From Olivibacter sp036959255 (GTDB taxonomy: Bacteria > Bacteroidota > Bacteroidia > Sphingobacteriales > Sphingobacteriaceae), in the NCBI RefSeq assembly GCF_036959255.1, contig NZ_JAWMTI010000006.1:248001-312000 (forward strand): DNA of 64,000 nt, read 5' to 3'. The notes under the pieces are model-generated. The model did no database searches and was not told the DNA's origin. It was given only the letters and a program-made list of their open reading frames with translations. Position 1 is the first letter of the stretch. Each line of letters starts with the position of its first letter. Position numbers and translations under genes: made by a program. This document shows, piece after piece, positions 8,515 through 18,460 of this stretch.

Positions 8515-10212
8515 TTAGCGTTTTTTATAAATGGATTTTCCTTCTTTTATTGTCTCCAAAATCTCCACGTCCTTAATCTTTTTTGGATCGATCTCACTGA
8601 TATCAGCAGACAGAATAACCAGATCAGCCAGCTTACCGGGTTCGATCGATCCTTTGATACTTTCTTCCTGATATTGATATGCACCATTGATCGTAATGGC
8701 ACGAAGTCCCTCGATGGGTGTCAAACGCTCTTCAGGTCCCACTATTTGCCCCGATCTCGTTTCACGGTTCACGGAGGTCCAAAGTAGAAATAGCTGGTCG
8801 ATCGGCGTCACCGGATAATCGGTATGATTGGTCGCTATAATCCCTTTCTTTCCGGCTGTTTTAAGCGGACTAAGAAAGTTCGCTCGCTCAGCACCTAAGT
8901 TTCGGGTGTGAACATCTCCCCAAAAAAATGCATGGTTACTGAAAAATGCGGGTATAATGCCCAGGTCCTTGTAACTATCCAATTGGTCGGGCCGTACGAA
9001 CTGCGAATGGATGGTTACCGGTCGGATCGCATTACTGGATTTACCTAACTTATCATTCGCATTCCTAATAGCAGTCAAGTACATATCGATAGTGGCATCC
9101 CCATTGCAGTGCACAAAGGGGCGAATATTATGCTGGAAGGTTTTTAGGATAAAAGCATCAAACTGCTCCTGTGTAATATTGGGGAATCCATTACATTCAT
9201 CATGCGTACAGCCCGGTACGTCAGTCAGATAAGGCTTACTAAAATAAGCGGTTTTCCCTTGTGGCGAACCGTCAGCAATCTGCTTTGTTCCGGCCAGTTT
9301 GAGATGATTCTTTAATTCGCCAAATTTATAGGCTGGATTGTCAATTACCTGGTCTAAAATATGGGCACCCGGTAATGCCTCGATGTCTATGATCAACGCT
9401 CCGCGATCGGCCGCCGCCTTCAGTAAGGTTAATGAAGGTAGGCTGGTGTAGCCATCTTGGGCCGTGGTGATTCCGCGGCTGGCGTAATACAGTTGTTGCT
9501 CACGCAACTCTGCCAATTGCTGTTCCAATGAAGCCTTCGGTTTAGCAGGAATTTTAAGTAGTCCTTTGGCGCTTTCCTGAAGCAGCCCCGTTGGTTCTTG
9601 GCTTCCTTTTTTTCGCTCAATTGCGCCACCCGCCGGATCGGCTGTTTCCGATGTGATACCGGAAATTTTTAGTGCCGCTGAGTTTGCAACCCCCATATGC
9701 CCATTAATATTGGTTATATAGACCGGTGTATTGGGAAAAACACGATCGAGATCTTCTTTGGTTGGGTGCCGTTTTTCCTCCAACTGATCCTGATCATAGC
9801 CAAACCCCTGAATCCACTCGCCTTCTTTTAGCCCCTTATCGCGTTGAAATTGTTGAATGGCACTGACCAGATCGGCGATATTTCTTACACTGCCCATTGG
9901 AGGTGATCCCAAGTTTACGGCTTGCCCACGGAAAAGGCCCATGAAATGACTATGTCCGTCAATAAATCCCGGGACAACCGTCTTTTGCTGCAGATCAACC
10001 ACTTCGCTACCCGTTCTCTTTTGTTTTAGTATTTCTTCTGTTGTTCCAACCGCTAAGATCTTACCATCCTGTACAGCCAGCGCCTCCGCAACTTGATTCG
10101 AGGCATCCACTGTGATAATTCGCCCGTTAACGTAGAGCGTTTGAGCCGCTAACGGAGCCGCTAACGGAAAAAAGGAGATCGCTGCCGCCGCTATCGATTT
10201 TTTTATTTTCAT
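8515..10212 (-). CDS. Exported amidohydrolase, YtcJ/amidohydrolase-3 family
   Basis: The protein has 565 residues. A cleavable signal peptide (about residues 1-24, ending PLAAQ) places it in the periplasm. The metal-binding HxH of the amidohydrolase superfamily is at His87 and His89 (PGFIDGHSHF). Later come VHCNGDATIDMYL and a C-terminal beta-sandwich segment SIEPGKLADLVILSADI, typical of YtcJ-type enzymes that hydrolyse amide or related C-N bonds. It lies 39 bases after SusD and 13 before the SsuD-like gene. An attractive reading is that it cuts an imported amide to release an amine-bearing sulfonate for the downstream permease and monooxygenase, but this is inference. A short cysteine-bearing insert (PGCTHDECNG) is unusual. 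Confidence 0.85.
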   Translation of the reverse strand: MKIKKSIAAAAISFFPLAAPLAAQTLYVNGRIITVDASNQVAEALAVQDGKILAVGTTEEILKQKRTGSEVVDLQQKTVVPGFIDGHSHFMGLFRGQAVNLGSPPMGSVRNIADLVSAIQQFQRDKGLKEGEWIQGFGYDQDQLEEKRHPTKEDLDRVFPNTPVYITNINGHMGVANSAALKISGITSETADPAGGAIERKKGSQEPTGLLQESAKGLLKIPAKPKASLEQQLAELREQQLYYASRGITTAQDGYTSLPSLTLLKAAADRGALIIDIEALPGAHILDQVIDNPAYKFGELKNHLKLAGTKQIADGSPQGKTAYFSKPYLTDVPGCTHDECNGFPNITQEQFDAFILKTFQHNIRPFVHCNGDATIDMYLTAIRNANDKLGKSSNAIRPVTIHSQFVRPDQLDSYKDLGIIPAFFSNHAFFWGDVHTRNLGAERANFLSPLKTAGKKGIIATNHTDYPVTPIDQLFLLWTSVNRETRSGQIVGPEERLTPIEGLRAITINGAYQYQEESIKGSIEPGKLADLVILSADISEIDPKKIKDVEILETIKEGKSIYKKR

Positions 10213-10251
10213 ATCAGTTTATTTAGAGTTCTAATGCATTTTTCTTTCCCA

Positions 10252-11721
10252 TTATCGGGGTGCCAGCTTATTGTATGCCAACTCACTGCTGGGTATCGGC
10301 CATACATAGTTAACGGCGTCTGGAGAAATTTCGGGAGCGGTACCGGCATTACCCTGTTTGGCCGGCAATGGCAATCCTTTTCGAAATAATTCCCAACTTC
10401 TGAAGCCCTCACCAAGGAATTCGATCCGCTTTTCCGTGTAAATTGTTTCGACAAGCTCCTGCGAGCCTACAACACCGCTATTAAAATTATACCCGGGATC
10501 AGATCGATGCCTGATTGCATACAGCAATTCCCGTGCTCTGCTCAGGTCACCCGTCTGCGCGAGCGCCTCGGCATAATTAAGCAGCACCTCAGCATACCGA
10601 ATCAACGGGATATAATCCAGATAAGGAGCGCTGTTATGGGGAAATTTATTAAGCAGCTTTTGATTGTTGGCATTGGTTACCAACAACTGCTTACGGCGAT
10701 CTGTGGAAGAAGGATCAGCAAATACTTCATGTGATGCAATTCCTTTTTCATTAAGATATAAAACCGGCGAAAGGTAATTGTAGGCCAGTGCAGCCTGTTG
10801 GCCCGGCGCCTCCGAAGCAATTACAAATGGGATCGAAAAAATAGCTTCCGACCCTATGTAGGAGCCTCCGAAGACTTGTGTCACGTCCCCTTCCAACTGG
10901 TGCACTATATTGTTTGCACTATATTGATAAGGAGAAAAATCCGGCACCAGCTTGGCTGCCTCAGCGATGAGCTTACCCCAATCCGACAGGGTAAGATATA
11001 CACGGGTTTTCAGTGCAATAGCGGAAGCCTTGTGGGCTCGCGAAATATTAAGTAAAGCTGAAGAGTACCCGGTTGGCAAGCCCTCTTCCGCCGCATCCAG
11101 ATCCTGCAGTATCTGATCATACACCTGCTGTACCGTACTAAATGCCAAATCATTATTGCCCCCCGATACCTCAGCGTTCAATCGTAAAGGAAGTGCCAGG
11201 CTTTGCGGATCTTGGTTATACGGCTTTGCATAGGTCTGAACCAAACTGAAATAGGTAAAAGCCCGAACAAACTTCGCTTCTGCGGTATACGCTATTTTTA
11301 ACTCCTCACTTAGAAAAGTCTGACTTTCCAAGCGTTCCAAAAGAATATTGGCCGAATTGATCGTTCGATAAGCAGCCGTCCAGACAGCATTTACAAAATC
11401 TCCCGAAGCAGAGATACTTTGGTTCCATACATTGGCGCCAGTTGAATTGTTACCATCGTTCTGACTAAATTCATCGCCTCTTTGTTCATTAAATACAAGG
11501 TGCCGTCCTCCAAAATAGGAGGCATTGCTGAGTTGCCCGTACAGGCCATTCACCTGCGCTAGCATTTTTTCAGGCGTACTATAGGCATCTACTTCGGAGA
11601 TACTGGTTACCGGCGCGAGTTCCAGGGATTTTTTCTGGCAAGCAAGCAGCAAGAACAAGAGGCCAAAAAGAAACAAGAAGGGGCGAAAAAGCCTATTTTT
11701 AATTATTAATAATGTCATCAT
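10252..11721 (-). CDS. SusD/RagB-family outer-membrane lipoprotein
   Basis: The protein has 489 residues. A lipoprotein signal (FGLLFLLLAC, acylated Cys near residue 28) is followed by SusD features: an early STPEKMLAQVNGLYGQL segment, FVRAFTYFSLVQTYAKPY, LIRYAEVLLNYAEALAQTGD, and the late conserved YTEKRIEFLGEGFRSWELFRKG. It starts 14 bases after its SusC partner and is followed by the amidohydrolase. The ligand is unknown. Operon content suggests an amide-containing sulfonate or amino compound rather than a glycan. Confidence 0.92.
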   Translation of the reverse strand: MMTLLIIKNRLFRPFLFLFGLLFLLLACQKKSLELAPVTSISEVDAYSTPEKMLAQVNGLYGQLSNASYFGGRHLVFNEQRGDEFSQNDGNNSTGANVWNQSISASGDFVNAVWTAAYRTINSANILLERLESQTFLSEELKIAYTAEAKFVRAFTYFSLVQTYAKPYNQDPQSLALPLRLNAEVSGGNNDLAFSTVQQVYDQILQDLDAAEEGLPTGYSSALLNISRAHKASAIALKTRVYLTLSDWGKLIAEAAKLVPDFSPYQYSANNIVHQLEGDVTQVFGGSYIGSEAIFSIPFVIASEAPGQQAALAYNYLSPVLYLNEKGIASHEVFADPSSTDRRKQLLVTNANNQKLLNKFPHNSAPYLDYIPLIRYAEVLLNYAEALAQTGDLSRARELLYAIRHRSDPGYNFNSGVVGSQELVETIYTEKRIEFLGEGFRSWELFRKGLPLPAKQGNAGTAPEISPDAVNYVWPIPSSELAYNKLAPR

Positions 11722-11735
11722 AATCTTCCGCTGAT

Positions 11736-14700
11736 TTAAAAGCCTACATTAATTCCTGCCGTAAACACGCGCGCATTGACCGGCACATTCTGATCCTTTC
11801 CTGAATTAATAGAATTCCCATTAATGGATATCTCAGGGTCAGAACCACTGTAACCGGTTACGGTAAAGAGGTTCGTAGCTTGCGCATAAATCCGTAGCGA
11901 CGACAGGTAGTTTCGTAGGGAGGATTTTCCCAAAGGTATTCGGTAACCGATCATCAGATTTTTTAGTTTGGCAAAGCTGCCATCCTCTACATTGGATGAT
12001 ATTGTTGTGGAAAATCCGTTTGAAAAGCTGTCACCCCAAACCAATTTGGGAACGTCTGTCACTTGGCCGGGTTCTGTCCAGCGATCTTTTATAAACACAC
12101 CATTGTTGAAATAGCGTTGATCGGAGATGGTAGCCTTGGTACCATTGTGCAGCTTGTTTCCGCCCGAGAAAATGATCCCGATGCTGAGATCGAAATTTTT
12201 ATAAGAAAAGTTATTGTTCAGACCGCCGTAATATGTCGGCAATGAATTCCCCAAAATACGGCCATCTGCGTAGTTGTCAATACGCGGAGCAACGCTTCCA
12301 TCCAAGTAACTGAAGCTCTTATTGATAGCATCGTACTGTACCTTTTCGTCATTCCGATTAATGAAAACTCGGTTTCCGTTTTGAGGGTTTACCCCATCAG
12401 TTGGAACGGCAAAGATAGAACCAGCCGAATAACCTACCCTTGTTACATTTTGGATACCGAACGTGCTCAGTGAAGTTGGGTAAATATCACCTCCATCTCC
12501 AAGTGAAGTCACCCTATTTTTTAACGTGGAAATATTAAAATCCACATTCCATTTAAACGCTTCTTTCTGTATCAGTGCCGCGTTGATAGCAAATTCGAAC
12601 CCTTGGTTGTACAGGCTTCCCACGTTGGCTGTGATCGCGTTACCTGGAATACCTTGTGATGAAGCCTGCGGTGCGCTGAGAATCAATCCATCGATGTCGT
12701 TCTTGTAATAATCTACTGACAAGTTTAAACGATGATTCAGCAAGGCTATTTCCAAGCCTATATCCAATTTCTTGCTGGATTCCCATTGCAGATTACGATT
12801 ACCCGCCTGCGAAAAATTAAGCGACGGGAAGCCGGCATAGGTACCGGCATCGTAAATGGAGAGCGCAGCATAATCATTCAAACTGCTGTTTCCCACAACA
12901 CCGTAGCTACCCCTAACCTTCAGCGCGTTTATAGTGCTAACAACAGCAGATTGCTTAAAGAACTCTTCTTCAGAGATGTTCCAGCCCACCGATCCTCCTC
13001 CAAAGTTTCCCCATTTGTTTCCCTTAGCCAGAGCGGACAGGCCGTCGCGGCGTAAGTTTACACTTAGCAGGTATTTGCCGGCATAGTCATAGTTTATATT
13101 CGTAAAGTAGGATAGAATCGCATGTTCGCTCTGTATATTATTAGCCGGTGTGATATTGGTCCAGCCGCCTTGGTAGCTTGTAAAAAACGGATCAGACATA
13201 CCGCTTCTTGTCGCGCCCCATCCGTCAACGGAGGTTTTTATAATTTCATGTCCTAATAAAACGCTGAGATGGTGCTCCTCACCGAAATTCGTTGCATAAG
13301 AAAGTGTATTGGTCCAACTAGCTCTTTGATACTTCGTTGTACCGTTAGTAGCAGATCCTTTAGTTACAAAGCCATCGCCACTGAGTGGATTTCGAAAGCT
13401 GGTATTCTCCACCTGCAGATGGTTAAGTCCATAAAGCGTTTTCAATTTCAGGTTTTCCAATAGCGATAATTCAGCAAACACGCTTCCAACGAAAGAATTG
13501 CTTTCAGATCGATTCTTGTCGAGATCAAGAATCGTTTGTAAGTTGTATGCGTTGAACACGCCCAGCGAAGGGTTGTTAGGTCCATAGCCGATGTTACCGT
13601 TTGCTGCATTAATATTATAAGAACCGTCTTCAAGGTATACCGGTACATTGGGGGGAAGAATATAGGTAAGTCGTCCCAATGGCTGAAGGCCGATGTATTG
13701 GGTATTTACACTCGTACCTGTAGAAGCGGCAACCGAATTGGGACCAATAGCGCCTGTATTTGGCCCACTGTTCACCGAATTGTTATAAGTAGCATTCACT
13801 CCGACTGTCAAAAGCTTATTAAGCTCGTGTTCCAGATTAAGTCGTACACCTTTCTGGGTGAAGTTATTTGTTCGGATAATACCGTTCTGATCGGTAAAAT
13901 TGGTAGCAAGGTAATAATTGGTAGCTGAAGTGGCGCCCGAAATACCGAAGTTATGATTATGCGAAACCCCCGTGTGATAAGCCACATCATACCAGTCTGT
14001 TTCGATGTTTTTCCCATTCTTATCCTGACCGAGGACAAAACCTTCCGACAGACCGGCATTAGTTCTCGCTTCGTTTTTAATCGCCACATAATCTGCGGCA
14101 TTAAGCAGCTCGGGCAAGTTGAAAGGCCGGCTGAAACTTACCCATCCATCGTAGGTTGCCTTTGCATTACCGGGCTTACCTTTTTTGGTCGTAATGACGA
14201 CCACACCGTTGGCTGCGCGCGAACCGTAAATAGCAGTTGCGGAAGCATCTTTGAGTACATCCACCGTCTCAATATCGGAAGGATTTATTCCAGCCAATGG
14301 GTTGTTGCCCACATCACCGCCTGCCGATCCCGTAAACACGGTTACACCGTCCACAATAATAAGCGGGTACACAGAGGACGTGATCGAGTTTATACCTCTT
14401 ATTCTAAAGACCGGAGTTGCATTCAGTGCCCCGCTAGGTTGAACGATATTTACGCCTGCAGCCTGACCACCAAGGAGTTGGTCGAATGATTGAGCAGGCC
14501 GGTTTTCCAATGCAGTGGCCTTTACCTGAGAGGCAGAACCGGTATAAAGCTGTTTGCTTTGCGACGAATAGCCTGTTATTACCACGTCACTTAGCTGATT
14601 GAGCAGCGGTTCCAGTACAATTTCAATAGGTAGTTCAGAAACAATGACGATCTTTGGTTTATAACCGATATAGTTGACCACGAGTGTTGCCGGAAGTTTC

Positions 14701-14933
14701 TGTCCGGTCACAAAATTGAAATTCCCTTCCTCATCTGTCGTTACACGATGCGTTACCCCTTCAAGTTGTACCGATGCACCGGGTAAAGCCGTCCGGCTTA
14801 TCGAATCGATGACCTTTCCATAGATAGTTGCATTGACAATTGGCTTGGTCTGAATTTGGCCGTAGGATGGAGCGAAGAAAAAAAGAATAAGAACCGGAAA
14901 AGCAAATTTCCAGCCTTTTGCAAGTTTTTGCAT
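11736..14933 (-). CDS. SusC/RagA-family TonB-dependent outer-membrane transporter
   Basis: The protein has 1065 residues with a signal peptide (ending PSYGQ). A carboxypeptidase-regulatory-like domain (about 30-110) carries the module GVTHRVTTDEEGNFNFVTGQ, followed by a plug (VVITGYSSQSKQLYTGSASQV, then NPSDIETVDVLKDASATAIYG) and a beta-barrel ending GINVGF. The N-terminal module is shared with the SusCs at 1218, 26149 and 41838, which makes these four close relatives. It heads the SusC-SusD-amidohydrolase-monooxygenase-permease operon. Its leader is about 235 bases from the predicted promoter and contains a structured element at 14951-15032. Confidence 0.94.
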   Translation of the reverse strand: MQKLAKGWKFAFPVLILFFFAPSYGQIQTKPIVNATIYGKVIDSISRTALPGASVQLEGVTHRVTTDEEGNFNFVTGQKLPATLVVNYIGYKPKIVIVSELPIEIVLEPLLNQLSDVVITGYSSQSKQLYTGSASQVKATALENRPAQSFDQLLGGQAAGVNIVQPSGALNATPVFRIRGINSITSSVYPLIIVDGVTVFTGSAGGDVGNNPLAGINPSDIETVDVLKDASATAIYGSRAANGVVVITTKKGKPGNAKATYDGWVSFSRPFNLPELLNAADYVAIKNEARTNAGLSEGFVLGQDKNGKNIETDWYDVAYHTGVSHNHNFGISGATSATNYYLATNFTDQNGIIRTNNFTQKGVRLNLEHELNKLLTVGVNATYNNSVNSGPNTGAIGPNSVAASTGTSVNTQYIGLQPLGRLTYILPPNVPVYLEDGSYNINAANGNIGYGPNNPSLGVFNAYNLQTILDLDKNRSESNSFVGSVFAELSLLENLKLKTLYGLNHLQVENTSFRNPLSGDGFVTKGSATNGTTKYQRASWTNTLSYATNFGEEHHLSVLLGHEIIKTSVDGWGATRSGMSDPFFTSYQGGWTNITPANNIQSEHAILSYFTNINYDYAGKYLLSVNLRRDGLSALAKGNKWGNFGGGSVGWNISEEEFFKQSAVVSTINALKVRGSYGVVGNSSLNDYAALSIYDAGTYAGFPSLNFSQAGNRNLQWESSKKLDIGLEIALLNHRLNLSVDYYKNDIDGLILSAPQASSQGIPGNAITANVGSLYNQGFEFAINAALIQKEAFKWNVDFNISTLKNRVTSLGDGGDIYPTSLSTFGIQNVTRVGYSAGSIFAVPTDGVNPQNGNRVFINRNDEKVQYDAINKSFSYLDGSVAPRIDNYADGRILGNSLPTYYGGLNNNFSYKNFDLSIGIIFSGGNKLHNGTKATISDQRYFNNGVFIKDRWTEPGQVTDVPKLVWGDSFSNGFSTTISSNVEDGSFAKLKNLMIGYRIPLGKSSLRNYLSSLRIYAQATNLFTVTGYSGSDPEISINGNSINSGKDQNVPVNARVFTAGINVGF

Positions 14934-14950
14934 ATATTTACCGTAAGTTG

Positions 14951-15032
14951 ATTAATAACTGAATGGGCGTCCAACGCCAATTGATGGCCCATTTATTAAT
15001 TGCTATAAAGGAAGTGCGATTTGCACTTCCTT
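14951..15032 (-). promoter_or_regulatory. Structured SusC leader, copy 2
   Basis: A 7-bp stem (14962-14968 with 14987-14993) closes a loop containing CCAACGCCAATTGAT (plus-strand reading, 14971-14985), identical to the loop at 4296-4310. An outer ATTAAT helix pairs 14951-14956 with 14995-15000. A second hairpin with a perfect 10-bp stem (AAGGAAGTGC against GCACTTCCTT, 15008-15032) follows at the same relative position as in copy 1. The stems differ between copies but stay paired. Confidence 0.55.
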
Positions 15033-15169
15033 TTGTTGTTTCTCAACAACAACATCGCTTGTAAACGGAATATGATATGCAGTTAAACCGAAGCCGGAGC
15101 AACTGCGTTCCCCGGCCTGAAGATGTTCGTACATTTGTTTTCATCAGATTCTTAAAGTTAGTTGACAAA

Positions 15170-15212
15170 CAAATATAACGAGATTTTTCATATAAACTAC
15201 TAAATCTATAGA
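15170..15212 (-). promoter_or_regulatory. Promoter with shared palindromic operator, site B
   Basis: The minus-strand -7 box TATATTTG (15177 to 15170) lies 18 bases downstream of the imperfect palindrome ACTACTAAATCTATAGA (15196-15212). The arrangement is the same as at sites A and C, and there is no recognisable -33 TTTG. It is predicted to drive the SusC-to-permease operon starting at 14933. Confidence 0.6.
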
Positions 15213-15355
15213 TTTTATCACTGATATTAAATTACATGATTTTGAGGTTATTTTTCAATTAATAACGCAACAAGGATCTCTACGTATATACTTTCTTGAA
15301 GGCTTATACTATCATAGTTAAGATTTTCTAATGAATTACAAGCTAGAAACCCCTA

Positions 15356-16807
15356 TCACTCAAAGGGTCCATTTACATTAATCTTTATCGCGTCGCGGGA
15401 TTTTCCGGGCATGACTTTTCGTATACCTTTTTGCGGAAGTGGGCGGCCGCTTTCTCTATCGTACCAGTCTGGGGTTAGATTATCCGGCAAATCATCGCCG
15501 GTCTCCTTTTGCCATTGCTTCAAGATGCTCCGTAAATGATCAATCTGTTGTACGTAATTTTTGTCCGCGATAAGATTTGATTGCTGCAAAGGGTCCTTCC
15601 GATTGTCGTAAAACTCCTCACGTGGTCGTGGTCGAAGGAACATATCCGCTTGATAAGCATTTAGCTCCTTGCGGTTGGCTCGTAACACGGCTGCTGAAGC
15701 ACTATTGAACACATCTAATGGCCCCCCATTATCCAAATAAGATCGCTCGTTCACTATATAGAGAAAGTCTTTAGTGCGAACAGCACGCTCATATGCCTCG
15801 TAATCATGCCAGTTGTGCTCTGTAAAAATATACGTTCTAAAGTCCTCATCAGGATGATTCAGCAAAGAAGAAAAACTACGTCCTTGAAAACTCGTTACAG
15901 GCCCCACTCCGGCCAGTTCCAATAAAGTCGGTGCAATATCAATACTACTTACCAGCGCATCTGCAGAACATCCTTTATGCGCTATACCATGAGGCCAACT
16001 AATCAAAAAAGGCTCCAGCGTACCTCTATCCAGAAGGCGTGTTTTACTTCCGGGAAAAGCGCGTCCGTTATCCGCCATAAAAATCACGATGGTATTATCT
16101 AGTATCCCTTGCTCTTTTAATTCTTGTCTGATTTCGCCAACATATGCATCGAGTCTCGATATTTCGTTATAATACAACGCAAGGTCTTCCCTCGTTTTTT
16201 TGGTATCAAGCAGGGTTGGCGGAACACGAACCTCCTCTGGTCTGTAAACCTTTTCAAATGCAGCATCTGCAGACCATGTACGATGCGCATCATAAGCCGC
16301 CAGCCAAAACATAAAGGGTTTATTCTTCGGTCTATTGCGCAATAATTCTAGCCACTGTTCCTCACCTCCCTCGCCGTTTTGAACGCGGTCCACTAACAAA
16401 GTATCATAAGCCCTTGCCGTATTTTTGCCTTCATGCCATTTTCCGGCAAGTGCCGTGTAATATCCTACATGCCGTAATAGCTCAGGGAAGTAAATCAGAT
16501 CTGCAGGTAACTCCGTACTCAACTCAGCCGCTCCGGTGTTATGTGGGTAACGACTCGTCAAAATACTACTTCTACTTGGACTGCAGGAACTCGATGTGAC
16601 ATACATATGTGTAAACCGTAAACCCTCATTTGCAATTGCATCGATATGAGGCGTTTTTATATGGCTATTCCCATAACAACCGATATCCTCCTGACTAATA
16701 TCGTCAGCAATGATAAAAATGATATTTGGCTTTTCCGGAGGTGTTTGGCACTTGCCGATACAGACAAAAATGCTTAAGAGGGCGCTAACCAAGATGATTT
16801 TTTTCAT
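15356..16807 (-). CDS. Sulfatase, heparan N-sulfatase (sulfamidase)-like
   Basis: The protein has 483 residues. A signal peptide is followed by the sulfatase core: metal-binding IADD (Asp35-Asp36), the catalytic CSPSR in which Cys75 becomes formylglycine, MADNGRAFPG for the second metal site, and TEHNWHDYEAYERAVRTKDFLYI near the C-terminus. That last segment is characteristic of N-sulfoglucosamine sulfohydrolase-like (S1_8) enzymes, which remove N-linked sulfate. It is exported and probably periplasmic. It is the last gene of the SusC-SusD-DoxX-DoxX-SusC-SusD operon, 131 bases after SusD. It needs a formylglycine-generating enzyme, and none is encoded in the window. The family assignment is good, but the exact substrate is inferred. 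Confidence 0.88.
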   Translation of the reverse strand: MKKIILVSALLSIFVCIGKCQTPPEKPNIIFIIADDISQEDIGCYGNSHIKTPHIDAIANEGLRFTHMYVTSSSCSPSRSSILTSRYPHNTGAAELSTELPADLIYFPELLRHVGYYTALAGKWHEGKNTARAYDTLLVDRVQNGEGGEEQWLELLRNRPKNKPFMFWLAAYDAHRTWSADAAFEKVYRPEEVRVPPTLLDTKKTREDLALYYNEISRLDAYVGEIRQELKEQGILDNTIVIFMADNGRAFPGSKTRLLDRGTLEPFLISWPHGIAHKGCSADALVSSIDIAPTLLELAGVGPVTSFQGRSFSSLLNHPDEDFRTYIFTEHNWHDYEAYERAVRTKDFLYIVNERSYLDNGGPLDVFNSASAAVLRANRKELNAYQADMFLRPRPREEFYDNRKDPLQQSNLIADKNYVQQIDHLRSILKQWQKETGDDLPDNLTPDWYDRESGRPLPQKGIRKVMPGKSRDAIKINVNGPFE

Positions 16808-16938
16808 AAATGTTTATTTTTCAATTAAAAACTCGACCAAGGCCATGTGATTTTCGAATTATCTAAATTCTTGCATAGAAACTGTAGGAAATCCGATTAA
16901 CTCTTTAAAGAAACAGAACGAGGAATAACCAATAAGCG

Positions 16939-18450
16939 TCAGTAACCTGGATTTTGCGCATACAATCCTTCCTTCACCGACAGCTCCTCGGCGGGCAGGG
17001 GATAGATCAATGCATTGGCGTCGATGGTCTGTATATTTGACAGATCATCCGTTACTTTCCAATTATTGATGGTCTCCACCGCCTTACCAAAACGGATCAG
17101 ATCGTTCCAACGTAGCCCCTCGCCTACGAATTCTCTCCGGCGTTCCTCTAATAAAATATCTTCATCGAGAGCCGTAAGCGCCGGTACACCGGCTCGGATA
17201 CGAACCTGATTTACTAATTCCAGTGCTTCCTGTGCAGTTCCTCCAGTTCCATGTAAAATACATTCGGCCTTCATCAGTAAAACATCGGTGTAGCGCAGCA
17301 CAATAAAATTAATAGGCCAATCTCTGCCGTTCAGTCCTCTTTTATCGATATCTATATACTTTTGTATAAAGGGGCTTTTATAACTTAATCGAATAGAAAA
17401 CTCTTCGCGCGCATCTTGGCTATCAGCTCCACCATGCTGATAGGCCTGGCGAAGACCATTAGACACCTGAAAGCTACTCGACCCATAGCCGTTTCCATAA
17501 GCGTTGGAAAGTTTCTGATCTGTCCAGAAAGCAACAGGTGCCAGATGGCTGGGAAAGGAGGCGCCGTTTGTACTGCTCATAAATTGCACATCAAAAATCA
17601 CCTCCTTATTGTTTTCGTTTTCATAATTGAAGATATCAGCATACGTTTCCAGCAAGCTAAACTGATCCGAGGCAATTACGTCATTAAATAAAGCAAGTGC
17701 TTTATCATATTCATTGCTATCCAAACCAGGGCCCAAAATACCGTAGGAAGCTCCCGAACGGGTCAGATAAACCAGCCCCAACAAGGCCTTTGCCGCATTG
17801 GATGTCACCCTCCCTAGATTGGAGGCATCATAACTTGTGGGCAGGTTTTCACCGGCAAAGGTGAGATCCTCTATAATCAATGGATAAACCGCTTCCGGAT
17901 TACTACGCGGAACCGTTGTCACTTCCTCGGCCGATAACGGTTCGCTAATCAGCGGCACCGGACCAAACAAACGAATAAGCTGAAAATAGTAAAAGGCCCT
18001 CAGGAAGCGGGTCTCCCCTTCTAGCCGCGAACGCAATGCGACGTCCGTAATGACATCCCCCTTCGTTTTTAATGCGTCCAGCGTGCTGTTTGCGTTGAAT
18101 ATTCCATTAAAGTTATCACGCCATGCGTTTAATACAAATCCCGTAGTAGTTATCGACGGCAAAAAATCATTTACACCCTGCCAATCACGATTGCCATCAT
18201 GAATAGCGTTGATATTATCGCTACGCATTTCTCCTAACCATAACACCTGGCTCGGATAAGATGTCAGCTTACTGTACACACCGTTTACTGCTTGCAAAAA
18301 ATCGTTGGTATTACTATAAAAGCTCGATTCGGTAAGATCAGAGATCGGTTGTTGATCCAATTGTTTATCACAGGACGTCAGCAGCAAAGAGAAAAAAAAG
18401 ATTACAGCAAGCTTAAACCGGTCCATAACTCGTTTATTCAATGTTTTCAT
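16939..18450 (-). CDS. SusD/RagB-family outer-membrane lipoprotein
   Basis: The protein has 503 residues. A lipoprotein signal (FFSLLLTSC) is followed by the SusD start DKQLDQQPISDLTESSFYSNTND, a TPR-like helical core (FLRAFYYFQLIRLFGPVPL), a late VLRYTDVLLMKAECILHG, and LLEERRREFVGEGLRWNDLIRFGK. It is RagB type. It starts 10 bases after its SusC and precedes the N-sulfatase-like gene, so its ligand is likely to be sulfated. Confidence 0.92.
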   Translation of the reverse strand: MKTLNKRVMDRFKLAVIFFFSLLLTSCDKQLDQQPISDLTESSFYSNTNDFLQAVNGVYSKLTSYPSQVLWLGEMRSDNINAIHDGNRDWQGVNDFLPSITTTGFVLNAWRDNFNGIFNANSTLDALKTKGDVITDVALRSRLEGETRFLRAFYYFQLIRLFGPVPLISEPLSAEEVTTVPRSNPEAVYPLIIEDLTFAGENLPTSYDASNLGRVTSNAAKALLGLVYLTRSGASYGILGPGLDSNEYDKALALFNDVIASDQFSLLETYADIFNYENENNKEVIFDVQFMSSTNGASFPSHLAPVAFWTDQKLSNAYGNGYGSSSFQVSNGLRQAYQHGGADSQDAREEFSIRLSYKSPFIQKYIDIDKRGLNGRDWPINFIVLRYTDVLLMKAECILHGTGGTAQEALELVNQVRIRAGVPALTALDEDILLEERRREFVGEGLRWNDLIRFGKAVETINNWKVTDDLSNIQTIDANALIYPLPAEELSVKEGLYAQNPGY

Positions 18451-18460
18451 GAAATTTGTA

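Larger units (their letters stand above)
14934..15355. other. 422-base intergenic promoter and leader region
   Basis: No gene is supported. The region holds the leader of the SusC at 14933 with two hairpins (14951-15032), a predicted promoter and operator at 15170-15212, and AT-rich sequence up to the upstream sulfatase stop. Confidence 0.6.

Noticed and set aside
13953..14489. 178-codon plus-strand open frame inside the SusC at 11736-14933
   Set aside because: It is antisense to a complete, well-conserved SusC plug domain and shows no domain, signal or ribosome site.
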